Source of the DNA: Flavobacteriales bacterium
GTDB lineage: Bacteria > Bacteroidota > Bacteroidia > Flavobacteriales > UA16
DNA length: 64,000 bases
Direction of reading: 5' to 3'
Assembly: GCA_028141885.1 (NCBI GenBank)
Contig: JAOIQU010000003.1
Location: forward strand, 4,209-68,208
A model generated the notes under the pieces. That model did no database searches. It had not been told where the DNA came from and worked only from the letters and a program-made list of their open reading frames with translations. Each line of letters begins with the position of its first letter. Positions within the stretch are counted from its first letter, which is position 1. Positions 10,001 through 16,412 of the stretch are shown here, piece after piece. A program made the position numbers and the translations under genes.

Positions 10001-10323
10001 ACAACGCTTCCGAGTGCACAGACCAATCGTCGGCTGTCATCGTCGTGGAGGAACAGGAAGAAAATGTCGTGAGGGACATGGACTTCACACGTGTCGCAAC
10101 GTATCCCAATCCTGTGGCATCGTTGGTGCGCGTGGAGTTGCCTCAAGCGGCAGATGTGATCATTCGAGATGCCTCCGGGCGCGAACTGATGCGCGGCCTG
10201 TGGTCAGCGGGAACCCAGGTGTTGGATGTGTCTTCTTGGGCTACGGGGGTGTACATGCTTGAGGCAATCGACCCGTCGGGCGCGTGGACAGCGACGCCTG
10301 AACGCTTCGTCATCCAACGCTGA
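7042..10323 (+). CDS. Secreted multidomain protein: lamin-tail, Calx-beta, PKD-like and T9SS type-A sorting domains
   Basis: 1093 aa. The signal peptide ends at about AQA (residue 29). Lamin-tail-like segments start at about residue 30 (VVINELNLITGPD) and about 453 (LIISEYVEGTSNNKALEVHN). A Calx-beta-like repeat is near 620-710, followed by an OB-fold-like segment of the kind found in Bacteroidota extracellular proteins (about 735-930). A PKD-like part, SFGNGDFSNEE, is near 957. The C-terminal 80 residues (VATYPNPVASLVRVELP onward) are a type-A T9SS sorting domain. So it is exported by Sec, then T9SS, and attached to the cell surface or released. No nuclease catalytic domain is visible, although lamin-tail domains often accompany nucleases. 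EamA follows with a 1-nt overlap. Confidence 0.88.
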   Translation: MKGNLVSLLIRFGCTAAIAGMTWIGAQAQDVVINELNLITGPDVGQFVELYGDPGTSLDGHSLVLVKSTPEGGNFIPETQAVVDLGGMSLDDEGFSLIEGNNWQNNVVAVVLAASPVTAFELGSSPTFGGLVDAVLYGSLGATHPQMSPLVDLVSPGTTETINESNAGEFAGPDGLSRVPDGGEAFDQAFVMQALSPGATNVLPCEGGHLGLNNPEVTTFCTDLGPEIVGFSHLSDSPTAITSLAVLDEATGEVLEVFLGTAINMEGFVDDTLLVYAISHDVVLADGWTSLDSITSVSGDGCISVAETPVLLIGETCEIPSCDGGTMLTAGGDPDTEACLTEDGALVSFGYYSDAVEGEYVFLVCDDDDIILATTDEPYFDFASFESAGSYHVWGLSYQDGLDASTVSPGMPVSGASALGCDSLSSNALEVLILECGSAGLCDDLIISEYVEGTSNNKALEVHNPTPFDIDLTPYVMEVYNNGSEVPIQSLDLEGILPAGAVTVLGNPQASAAIVNQSQVLSTVTWFNGNDPIVLRKNGEIIDMMGIIGVDPLGAWSVGEGAMAEYTLVRKPDVGQGSTNWNEGQNQWDVYPQDTFDFLGQHTASCGGVGTMVVGFAAPELYVAEGSGVTVEMLVSYPLDDVEVEVAVTGGDAEAGADFPAVFPLNFTFQSGLLNSQSFNFVAIDEEDPELQEDIELTLTISSGDAVLGIQTLVIHILPSDLTYPVYDIAQVRGTNNQGVMDSIDTACELRGIVHGWNDYPQGLRFTLIDPTSGINVFSPINNFGYEVQEGDSVRVRGVVGQFAGLATIYADTLIYEGSDFPTQEPFLVSEMGEETESQVVKLKCVRLIDPSQWTNAFPYFDVAVDYGLGDLTIRIDGNTNIWGTDAPLGTFGVTGIGGQSDGTMPLLDGYTLLPRSLDDLTEGVQAEFTIPDVLELGGDPVFAENESTNADAFQWSFGNGDFSNEEEPALPYDEPGTYNVFLTVLNNASECTDQSSAVIVVEEQEENVVRDMDFTRVATYPNPVASLVRVELPQAADVIIRDASGRELMRGLWSAGTQVLDVSSWATGVYMLEAIDPSGAWTATPERFVIQR

Positions 10324-11189
10324 TGCAGAGTCGGGCCCAAAGTTTGCTGCTCCTTCACGGTGTGGTGGTGATTTTTGGGTTCACAGGAATTCTGGGCAAA
10401 CTGATCAGCATCGAGGCAGAGCCGTTGGTGTTTTGGAGGGTGACCCTTGGTGGCGCCACCACAGCGTTGTTTTTGTGGATGGCCAAACGCTGGCAAGCAT
10501 GGACGTGGCGCGGGGTCGCTGAGGCGGCACTGGTCGGGTGGGTCGTGGCGGCCCATTGGGTGACGTTTTTTGCGTCCATCAAGACCAGTTCCGTGGGGTT
10601 GGCGCTGACTATGCTTGCCACGGCACCTTTGTTTGTGGGATTCATCGAGCCCCTCGTGTTTGGCCGTCGAATTGCCTTGAGGGAATTGGCTGTGGCTGCC
10701 ATGGTGTTCTTGGGCATTGCGTTGGTTTTTGATGCCGAGCAAGACCAATGGACAGGCATGATGTTGGGCTTGGTGAGCGCCTTGTTGGCGGCGGTGTTCA
10801 GCACGGTCAACGGCGTGTTGGTTCGCAGGCACGACCCCATCAATTTGAGTGCTGTGGAGTTGTTGTCAGCCAGCGTGGGCATGGCGCTGTGGTTGGTGTT
10901 GAGGGGCCAGTGGGGGCCGGGGGTTTGGACCATGTCGACGGCGGACTGGGTTTGGATCGTTGTGCTGGCTGTTGTGGCGACTTCCTTCGCGTTCATGGTG
11001 TCCATCCAGGTTTTGAAAAAACTCACCCCATTCGAGTCGGCGATGGCCATCAACCTCGAGCCGATTTACGCCATTGTGTTGGCGTATGTGTTGTTTGACG
11101 AACGTTTCTCGCCAGGCTTTTACGTGGGTGCGGCCCTGGTCATCTGTGCGGTCTTCGCCGACACCCTTTTCAGGTCGCGGGAACGTTGA
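10323..11189 (+). CDS. EamA/DMT-superfamily transporter
   Basis: 288 aa, about ten hydrophobic helices in two five-helix halves, as in EamA (drug/metabolite transporter) permeases. The second EamA repeat carries the characteristic late motif LEPIYAIVLAYVLFDE. The substrate cannot be told from sequence. ATG overlaps the last base of the preceding stop codon. Its 3' end overlaps the convergent hemW gene by 20 nt. Confidence 0.9.
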   Translation: MQSRAQSLLLLHGVVVIFGFTGILGKLISIEAEPLVFWRVTLGGATTALFLWMAKRWQAWTWRGVAEAALVGWVVAAHWVTFFASIKTSSVGLALTMLATAPLFVGFIEPLVFGRRIALRELAVAAMVFLGIALVFDAEQDQWTGMMLGLVSALLAAVFSTVNGVLVRRHDPINLSAVELLSASVGMALWLVLRGQWGPGVWTMSTADWVWIVVLAVVATSFAFMVSIQVLKKLTPFESAMAINLEPIYAIVLAYVLFDERFSPGFYVGAALVICAVFADTLFRSRER

Positions 11190-12336
11190 ACAGCGTCGAC
11201 GCAATCCGATCCCCAGTGATCCACCGACTTTCGGGAACGCGATGGCGTCCGTTTGAAGTTTGGATCAAGTCTCCCGAGCGTACGGCTTGAGACCACGCTT
11301 CAGCGTCCACAAGCTCTGGCCTCAACCCAAAGGTCTGCTCCAATTCATCCTGACAAATCCCACGGTCGGTTCTCAACCCAGTCATGATGCTTTCGTTGTA
11401 GTGGTCGCTTTCAGTGAGGGCTTCGGTGGTTTGATCCAACCGATCGAGCGCGATGGATTTCAAATAACGAGGGTTGTTGGAAACGTTGGCGTACCTGACA
11501 GGAGGAAGGAATCCGTGTGCGCCGGGGCCCAATCCCAGGTAAGGGGCGCCTGACCAATACGCACTGTTGTGAATGGCGCGCCATGCGTCCTCGTTTCCAT
11601 CCTTGGGTGCTGCCCAGTTGCTCGTTTCGTAATGGGTCCACCCACGTTGATTCATGGTGTCGCACAGCAAGCGGTACTCGGCGACGGTGCGCTCGTCGGG
11701 CGCCTCCTGTTCCTGCCCTTTGGCCACGCGACTGCCCAGGACGGTTTGGGGCTCGACCGTCAAGGCGTAGGCACTCAAATGTTGCACAGGAAGGGCCAAC
11801 GCGCGCGCCACATCGTCCTTCCAGTCCCTTGCCGTGGGCACACCATAGATGAGGTCCAAAGTGATGGCAGAGAACCCCGCTTCCGAAGCGCGCCGCACCC
11901 CTTCTTCCGCTTGCGCCCCCGTGTGCGCCCGATTCATCCACGCCAGTGTGTCGTCGTGAAACGACTGAATGCCAACGCTGAGGCGTTGCACTCCGGCGCG
12001 CTTCCAAGCGTCGAGTTTGGAACGGGTGAGGTCTTCAGGGTTGGCCTCCAGCGTCACTTCCTTCAGCGAGGCTGGATCGAAGTGAAGCGCCTTGGAAACG
12101 CCTTGAATCAGTCGCGTGATGGCCTCCTCAGACAGCAGCGAGGGCGTGCCTCCACCGAGATACAACGATTGGATCTTGTGCCCTTTCCAATGGTGAAGTT
12201 CGGCCTCTCGAAGATGCGCCTCTCGTGCGATCGCTTCCACCATGCGCTCAGAAGTGTTGGTTTGGGTGGAGAAATGAAAATCGCAGTAATGACAAGCTTG
12301 TCGACAAAACGGAACGTGGATGTAGACCCCTGCCAT
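11170..12336 (-). CDS. hemW: Radical SAM heme chaperone HemW (coproporphyrinogen III oxidase-like)
   Basis: 388 aa. The radical SAM cluster motif CRQACHYC gives Cys11, Cys15 and Cys18, followed by the SAM-binding YLGGGTPSLLS. The C-x3-C-x2-C motif without the N-terminal extension of HemN, plus a typical HemW C-terminal domain, favours heme insertion/trafficking over oxygen-independent coproporphyrinogen oxidation. ATG 12336 lies 4 nt after a minus-strand GACCTTTG box. It is divergent from the biotin carrier gene and convergent with EamA. Confidence 0.93.
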   Translation of the reverse strand: MAGVYIHVPFCRQACHYCDFHFSTQTNTSERMVEAIAREAHLREAELHHWKGHKIQSLYLGGGTPSLLSEEAITRLIQGVSKALHFDPASLKEVTLEANPEDLTRSKLDAWKRAGVQRLSVGIQSFHDDTLAWMNRAHTGAQAEEGVRRASEAGFSAITLDLIYGVPTARDWKDDVARALALPVQHLSAYALTVEPQTVLGSRVAKGQEQEAPDERTVAEYRLLCDTMNQRGWTHYETSNWAAPKDGNEDAWRAIHNSAYWSGAPYLGLGPGAHGFLPPVRYANVSNNPRYLKSIALDRLDQTTEALTESDHYNESIMTGLRTDRGICQDELEQTFGLRPELVDAEAWSQAVRSGDLIQTSNGRHRVPESRWITGDRIASTLFNVPAT

Positions 12337-12340
12337 GGCC

Positions 12341-12348
12341 CAAAGGTC
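12341..12348 (-). promoter_or_regulatory. -7-like box GACCTTTG, 4 nt before hemW
   Basis: On the minus strand GACCTTTG-GGCC-ATG. It matches TAnnTTTG except for the first base. The 4-nt gap to the start codon implies a leaderless or nearly leaderless mRNA. The same GACCTTTG-N4-ATG arrangement recurs at 48654. Confidence 0.5.
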
Positions 12349-12361
12349 GTGGCTTCGGCAC

Positions 12362-12369
12362 TACCTTCG
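12362..12369 (+). promoter_or_regulatory. -7 box TACCTTCG, 4 nt before the biotin carrier gene
   Basis: TACCTTCG-CGTT-ATG. It supports the ATG at 12374 over the in-frame upstream start at 12335, which would lie inside the divergent hemW start. Confidence 0.55.
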
Positions 12370-12373
12370 CGTT

Positions 12374-12856
12374 ATGCCACGTGAAATTCAATGGGACGAC
12401 GTGCGCGTGGAGGCACCCTTGGGCGAGCTCGACGCAGCGACACAATGGACCCAGTTCGGACCGAGAACGTGGTCTGTGTTGATGGGGGGCCACCGCTACA
12501 AAGTGGAATGTGAAAAGGCCCCAGATGCAGACGGTCACGCAGTGTTCCGAATCAACGGAGTGCGACGCGCTGTGCGCATCCTCGACGAGCGGGCCAAGCT
12601 TCTTGAAAAAATGGGCATGTCCGTAAAGGCCGGCGCGGCATCGGGTGACATCAACGCCCCCATGCCAGGCAAAGTCCTTCAAGTGTTGGTGAAGGAGGGA
12701 GAATCCGTTGAAGAGGGGCAGCCTCTTGTGGTGTTGGAAGCGATGAAGATGGAAAACGTGATTAAGGCGGCAGCCAATGGCACGGTCACTGTGGTGCAGG
12801 CCGCTGAAGGCCAAGCCGTGGAGAAGGGGGCATTGTTGGTGGGATTTGAGGCTTGA
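12374..12856 (+). CDS. Biotin carboxyl carrier protein (acyl-CoA carboxylase biotin/lipoyl-attachment subunit)
   Basis: 160 aa. The C-terminal half is a biotinyl domain (about residues 92-160) with APMPGKV and the biotinylation motif EAMKMEN; Lys125 is the predicted biotin site. It would carry carboxybiotin for a multisubunit acetyl- or propionyl-CoA carboxylase, or a related decarboxylase. No carboxylase or biotin carboxylase gene is nearby, so the partner is unknown. The start was chosen at 12374 because a -7 promoter box ends 4 nt upstream. An earlier in-frame start exists at 12335 but overlaps hemW. Confidence 0.9.
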   Translation: MPREIQWDDVRVEAPLGELDAATQWTQFGPRTWSVLMGGHRYKVECEKAPDADGHAVFRINGVRRAVRILDERAKLLEKMGMSVKAGAASGDINAPMPGKVLQVLVKEGESVEEGQPLVVLEAMKMENVIKAAANGTVTVVQAAEGQAVEKGALLVGFEA

Positions 12857-12928
12857 CGCAGGACGCATTTCCCCGTTTTCCTGTTGAAGACATTTCAATG
12901 CGTGTCCTGTGAACGTTCAAAGGGAGGT

Positions 12929-12936
12929 TACCTTCA
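12929..12936 (+). promoter_or_regulatory. -7 box TACCTTCA, 4 nt before a GTG start
   Basis: TACCTTCA-CCCC-GTG. It has the same 4-nt spacing as other boxes in this window. It is the main reason to start the following gene at GTG 12941 instead of the in-frame codon at 12884. Confidence 0.5.
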
Positions 12937-12940
12937 CCCC

Positions 12941-13951
12941 GTGAGCCAGTTGATTCCCAAAACATTGTTCTTGTTGATTGCCGGTTTGGGTGCAGTCACT
13001 TCGTTGGCCCAAAGTCAGGCTTGCGCCAGTGCGCAGGATGTTTGCGGACAAACTGATTTCATGGCATTGTTGGACGCGCCCATGGATTTGCCAGGGGCCG
13101 ACAGTTTGATGGGCGTCTTTGAGGCGACCTACACCAAAGTGGTGCACTTTCACACAACGTTCTTCAACAGCATCAACTCGGATTCGACCCAACAAACGGT
13201 TGAGCTCGTGGTGAATGGGCTGACCTGTGACGATGCAGTCGTAGCCAGGCTGTTTGAAGCCAACACTTTTGAACCCTGCAATGCCGGTGACTATGTGGCG
13301 GCTTCTGAGTTGTGGATACTTACCGAAGGCGCGGTGTTCTCGTCGTTCAGGATGCTGGAAAATTCAGATTACGTGTTGATTCTGGGGAGTGAATCCTCGG
13401 GATGTCAAACAGACGTTCGGTTGGACGGGTTGGCTGTGTCCATCAGCGCGTGTTGTGGCGGTTCCATTGACGTGGGCGAAACGGCGCAAGTCGAGGTGTT
13501 TGGGGCCAACCCAGAACTTGGATTTGAGTGGGAACCCGAAGGTTTTGATGAGGCCGCGGGTGCAGACTTTCCCCTGTTGACCTACCTGTCTCCGGACAGC
13601 ACCGTTCAATTCACCGTCACAGGGTTCATCGAAAATTGCAGCTACACGGATCAGGTGGTCATCAACGTGGGGGAGTTGAGCGTGCCCAACGCATTCACCC
13701 CCAACAACGATGGAAGCAATGACACGTGGGACATCGACGACCTCGTCAAGTTTCCAGACGCGGTGATTGAAGTCTACGACCGCTGGGGCCAAAGCGTGTA
13801 TCGGTCCGTGTCCTATCCTGAACCTTGGAACGGAACGCTTCGAGGCAGCGGCCCCCCTGTTCCCGAGGGCACGTATTACTACGTGATCAACCTCAATGAT
13901 TTGAATGTCAACCGCCCGCCTTTGGTGGGACATGTGGCCATCATCCGATGA
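12941..13951 (+). CDS. Secreted protein with gliding-motility-type (T9SS type B) C-terminal domain
   Basis: 336 aa from GTG 12941. The first 24 residues (SQLIPKTLFLLIAG..., ending ALAQ-like TSLAQ) form a clean signal peptide, which an upstream start at 12884 would bury behind 19 residues. The Cys-rich middle (residues about 27-245) is not recognised. The last 85 residues are the gliding-motility-associated C-terminal domain (VPNAFTPNNDGSNDTWDI, YDRWGQSVYRS), a type-B T9SS export signal. Its stop overlaps the ATG of the PorP/SprF gene by 4 nt, so the two proteins probably work together on the surface. Confidence 0.87.
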   Translation: MSQLIPKTLFLLIAGLGAVTSLAQSQACASAQDVCGQTDFMALLDAPMDLPGADSLMGVFEATYTKVVHFHTTFFNSINSDSTQQTVELVVNGLTCDDAVVARLFEANTFEPCNAGDYVAASELWILTEGAVFSSFRMLENSDYVLILGSESSGCQTDVRLDGLAVSISACCGGSIDVGETAQVEVFGANPELGFEWEPEGFDEAAGADFPLLTYLSPDSTVQFTVTGFIENCSYTDQVVINVGELSVPNAFTPNNDGSNDTWDIDDLVKFPDAVIEVYDRWGQSVYRSVSYPEPWNGTLRGSGPPVPEGTYYYVINLNDLNVNRPPLVGHVAIIR

Positions 13952-14904
13952 GAAGACAAAGCTTCATAGGGTGCCTGATTTGGCTTGCGTTGGTGTCGTC
14001 GGTCCCCGCTTGGGGGCAGTTCAGCGGAGTTCGGTCGCAATACGCGATGACCAGTTTGTTGGACAACCCAGCCGCCGCAGGGAACTCGCCTTGCTTGGAC
14101 ATGCGCATTGGTGTTCGGTCACAGTGGGTTGGCTTCGACGGTGCGCCGCTCAACCAATTTGCTTCTGTGTCTGGCAGGATGGGGTCGGATGAGGGCGTGG
14201 TCCAGGGGTTTGGTGCGTACGTCTTGACGGACGCCATTGGTCCGTGGTCCAACACGCGGTTGAACGTGGCCTATTCGGCGCGGGTGCGCTTGAGTTCAGG
14301 TTCTCGCTTGAGCGCGGGTTTGGGTTTGGGCATGGCCCAATACAAGCTTGACAAGGTCAGCCTCAACTTGCCTGAGACGGGCTCGGCCGCAGACCCCGCT
14401 TTGCTGGGCTCAAATGAAACGCAACTGGTGTTCCCCACCTTGGACATGGGGTTTTGGTACGAGGACAGAAAAACGTTTGCCTCGTTCAGCGTCCTCAACT
14501 TGACGACCCCCCCCTTAAACAACATTGCGTCGGGCACCTCGCCGGCGAGTGTGTTCATTGTTTCCGGGGGGCGTTACGTACCCTTGGACGAGCGCTTCGC
14601 GTTCAAGCCAGCCATGCAGTTGCGAAAAGCGGCCGGGGCTCCCGCCTCGGTGGATTTTCGTGGGAGTTTCAGCATGAACAAGAAGGTGGTATTGGGGCTG
14701 GGCTACCGCACGCGTTCTGCGTTGATCGCCACCATGAACGTCAAGTTGCTTGAGTCTTTGAGTGTGGGCTACGCGTACGATTTTGGCGTGTCCTCCCTGA
14801 ATCCGGCGGCGCGACATTCTCACGAAATCGTCTTGTCCATTTCGGCGTGCGACAAAAATGACCCGTTCTTTGGGTCGTTGGGGCGCTGCCCAGCTTACGA
14901 GTGA
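13948..14904 (+). CDS. PorP/SprF family type IX secretion outer-membrane protein
   Basis: 318 aa. The signal peptide ends near AWGQ (residue 24). After it comes the family-typical start QYAMTSLLDNPAAAGN and IGVRSQWVGFDGAPLNQF, then an outer-membrane beta-barrel pattern of alternating strands. PorP/SprF proteins assist secretion or anchoring of T9SS substrates, and copies are commonly encoded next to type-B substrates, as here. The 4-nt ATGA overlap with the upstream substrate gene implies translational coupling. A histidine kinase starts 10 nt downstream. Confidence 0.92.
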   Translation: MRRQSFIGCLIWLALVSSVPAWGQFSGVRSQYAMTSLLDNPAAAGNSPCLDMRIGVRSQWVGFDGAPLNQFASVSGRMGSDEGVVQGFGAYVLTDAIGPWSNTRLNVAYSARVRLSSGSRLSAGLGLGMAQYKLDKVSLNLPETGSAADPALLGSNETQLVFPTLDMGFWYEDRKTFASFSVLNLTTPPLNNIASGTSPASVFIVSGGRYVPLDERFAFKPAMQLRKAAGAPASVDFRGSFSMNKKVVLGLGYRTRSALIATMNVKLLESLSVGYAYDFGVSSLNPAARHSHEIVLSISACDKNDPFFGSLGRCPAYE

Positions 14905-14914
14905 GCTCATTCCG

Positions 14915-15769
14915 ATGCAAGAGACCTTGTCCAAACGGTTGTTGTTTTTGGCCGCGGCTGCCATTGTGGTGGTGACGCTGGGGTACACGCAGCATTTGGC
15001 CTCCATCATTCGAGAAGAGGAGCAGCGGAAGGTGGATCTGTGGGTCGAGGCGGTCAAGCAGCGTGCGGAACTGGTGACATACACCCAGTCGCTGTTCGAA
15101 GACCTTGGCGCCGAGGAAAAGAAGCGTGCCGATCGTTTGGCCGCAGCGTATCGACTGATTCAAGAAGCGCCGGACGGCACGGATTTGACGTTCGCCGGGG
15201 ATTTTTTGGTCAACAACAACACGGTCCCGGTCATCATCACCAACGACCGCGGAAAGATGATCTACCATGTCAACGTGCCTCCTCCTCCAGCGGGCATGTC
15301 TGAAGAGGCGTATTACGACAGCATTCGCCGGGTGGACATGGGCCAGAATCCGCCCATCCAGTTTGAGGAGGTGGGCCAGACCATTTACTATGCGGAAAGC
15401 GTGAGGCTCCGCAAACTGCGCGAAGCGATGGACGAATTGATCGAGTCGTTCATTTCCGAAACGGTGATCAACAGCGCATCTGTCCCGGTGCTTTTGATGG
15501 ACTCGACGGCGACGCGCGTCGTGAAATCTCAAGGCATAGACGTGAGCTCGTTGGACTCGCCGGAGCAACTCCGAGCCCGTTACATGGAAATGATGCAGGA
15601 CAATGTCCCCATTCCGGTGTTCTTGCCGGGGGGGGGGGTGGCATTTGGTGTTTTACGAAGAGAGTACAGTCCTGACCCAACTTCGTTATTTCCCGGCGGT
15701 TCAGCTGTTGTTGATTGCGGCATTTTTGTTGGTGGCGTACCTCGTGTTCAGCGCGTCGAGGCGGGCTGA
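14915..15769 (+). CDS. Sensor histidine kinase, N-terminal sensor part (frame broken at a G11 tract)
   Basis: Membrane sensor half of a histidine kinase whose kinase half continues in another frame. From ATG 14915 it shows one transmembrane helix (about residues 9-28), then a helical periplasmic region ending at PVFLPGGG near residue 241. Beyond the run of 11 Gs (15628-15638) this frame gives unrelated sequence and stops at 15769. With ten Gs the frame would read straight through PGGG-WHLVFYEES into the kinase half, giving one protein of about 498 aa. So this entry plus 15603-16412 is one gene: either a phase-variable locus, a real pseudogene, or a sequencing error. The neighbouring PorP/SprF gene suggests a cell-surface role. 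Confidence 0.82.
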   Translation: MQETLSKRLLFLAAAAIVVVTLGYTQHLASIIREEEQRKVDLWVEAVKQRAELVTYTQSLFEDLGAEEKKRADRLAAAYRLIQEAPDGTDLTFAGDFLVNNNTVPVIITNDRGKMIYHVNVPPPPAGMSEEAYYDSIRRVDMGQNPPIQFEEVGQTIYYAESVRLRKLREAMDELIESFISETVINSASVPVLLMDSTATRVVKSQGIDVSSLDSPEQLRARYMEMMQDNVPIPVFLPGGGVAFGVLRREYSPDPTSLFPGGSAVVDCGIFVGGVPRVQRVEAG

Positions 15770-16412
15770 GCAAAACCGCGTTTGGGTGGGCATGGCGAAG
15801 GAGACAGCGCATCAATTGGGCACACCGTTGAGTTCGCTGATGGCTTGGTCGGGCCTGCTTTCAGCCAGGGGTGTGGACCCTGAAGCGCTCGGCGAAATGG
15901 ACAAAGACATCGCCCGGTTGCAGGTGGTCGCGGAGCGGTTTTCCAAAATCGGTTCTCAGGCGCAGCTGTCCCCAGAAAATCCGTTGGAACTCATCCGAGA
16001 AACGGTCGATTACATGCGACCACGCGTGAGCAAACACGTGGAGATGACTTTGGACGCGGGCGTCGACGCGGGCGACTTGCCGATGAGTCGCGCGTTGTTC
16101 AGTTGGGTGCTCGAAAACCTCATTCGGAACGCCGTGGATGCCATGGACGGGGAAGGTGCATTGGTCATTCGGGCCCACTGGCGGGAAGACACATTCACGG
16201 TGGACGTGGAGGACAACGGCAAGGGCATGGCCAAGGCTGTCGCCCGCAGGGTGTTTCAGCCTGGATTCACCACGAAGTCACGAGGTTGGGGTTTGGGTTT
16301 GTCGCTCGCCAAACGGATTGTCGAGGAGGTCCACCAAGGCCAAATCGCGGTGGTGGCCACGGAACCCGGCAAAGGGACCACGTTCAGAATGGAATTTCGC
16401 GTCAGCGTATGA
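15603..16412 (+). CDS. Sensor histidine kinase, C-terminal DHp/ATPase part (downstream of frameshift)
   Basis: True coding in this frame begins at about 15639, just after the G tract. It contains a second transmembrane helix (QLLLIAAFLLVAYLVF), the phospho-acceptor helix with His in ETAHQLGTPLSS, the N box LIRNAVDAMDGEG, and G boxes DNGKGMA and GWGLGLSLAKRI. All catalytic motifs are intact, so only the frame is broken. The apparent ATG at 15603 lies before the G tract and gives unrelated residues, so it is unlikely to be the natural start. Its 3' end overlaps the convergent lectin gene by 11 nt. No response regulator is adjacent. Confidence 0.85.
   Translation: MSPFRCSCRGGGWHLVFYEESTVLTQLRYFPAVQLLLIAAFLLVAYLVFSASRRAEQNRVWVGMAKETAHQLGTPLSSLMAWSGLLSARGVDPEALGEMDKDIARLQVVAERFSKIGSQAQLSPENPLELIRETVDYMRPRVSKHVEMTLDAGVDAGDLPMSRALFSWVLENLIRNAVDAMDGEGALVIRAHWREDTFTVDVEDNGKGMAKAVARRVFQPGFTTKSRGWGLGLSLAKRIVEEVHQGQIAVVATEPGKGTTFRMEFRVSV
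15628..15638 (+). repeat. Homopolymer of 11 G at the frameshift point of the histidine kinase
   Basis: Eleven consecutive Gs. Ten would keep the kinase in frame. Long G tracts are hot spots for slipped-strand mispairing and also for sequencing or assembly length errors; the sequence alone cannot decide between these. Confidence 0.95.

Noticed and set aside
12884..12940. Upstream start for the T9SS type-B protein
   Set aside because: It would bury the signal peptide and lies before the -7 box at 12929; GTG 12941 fits both.
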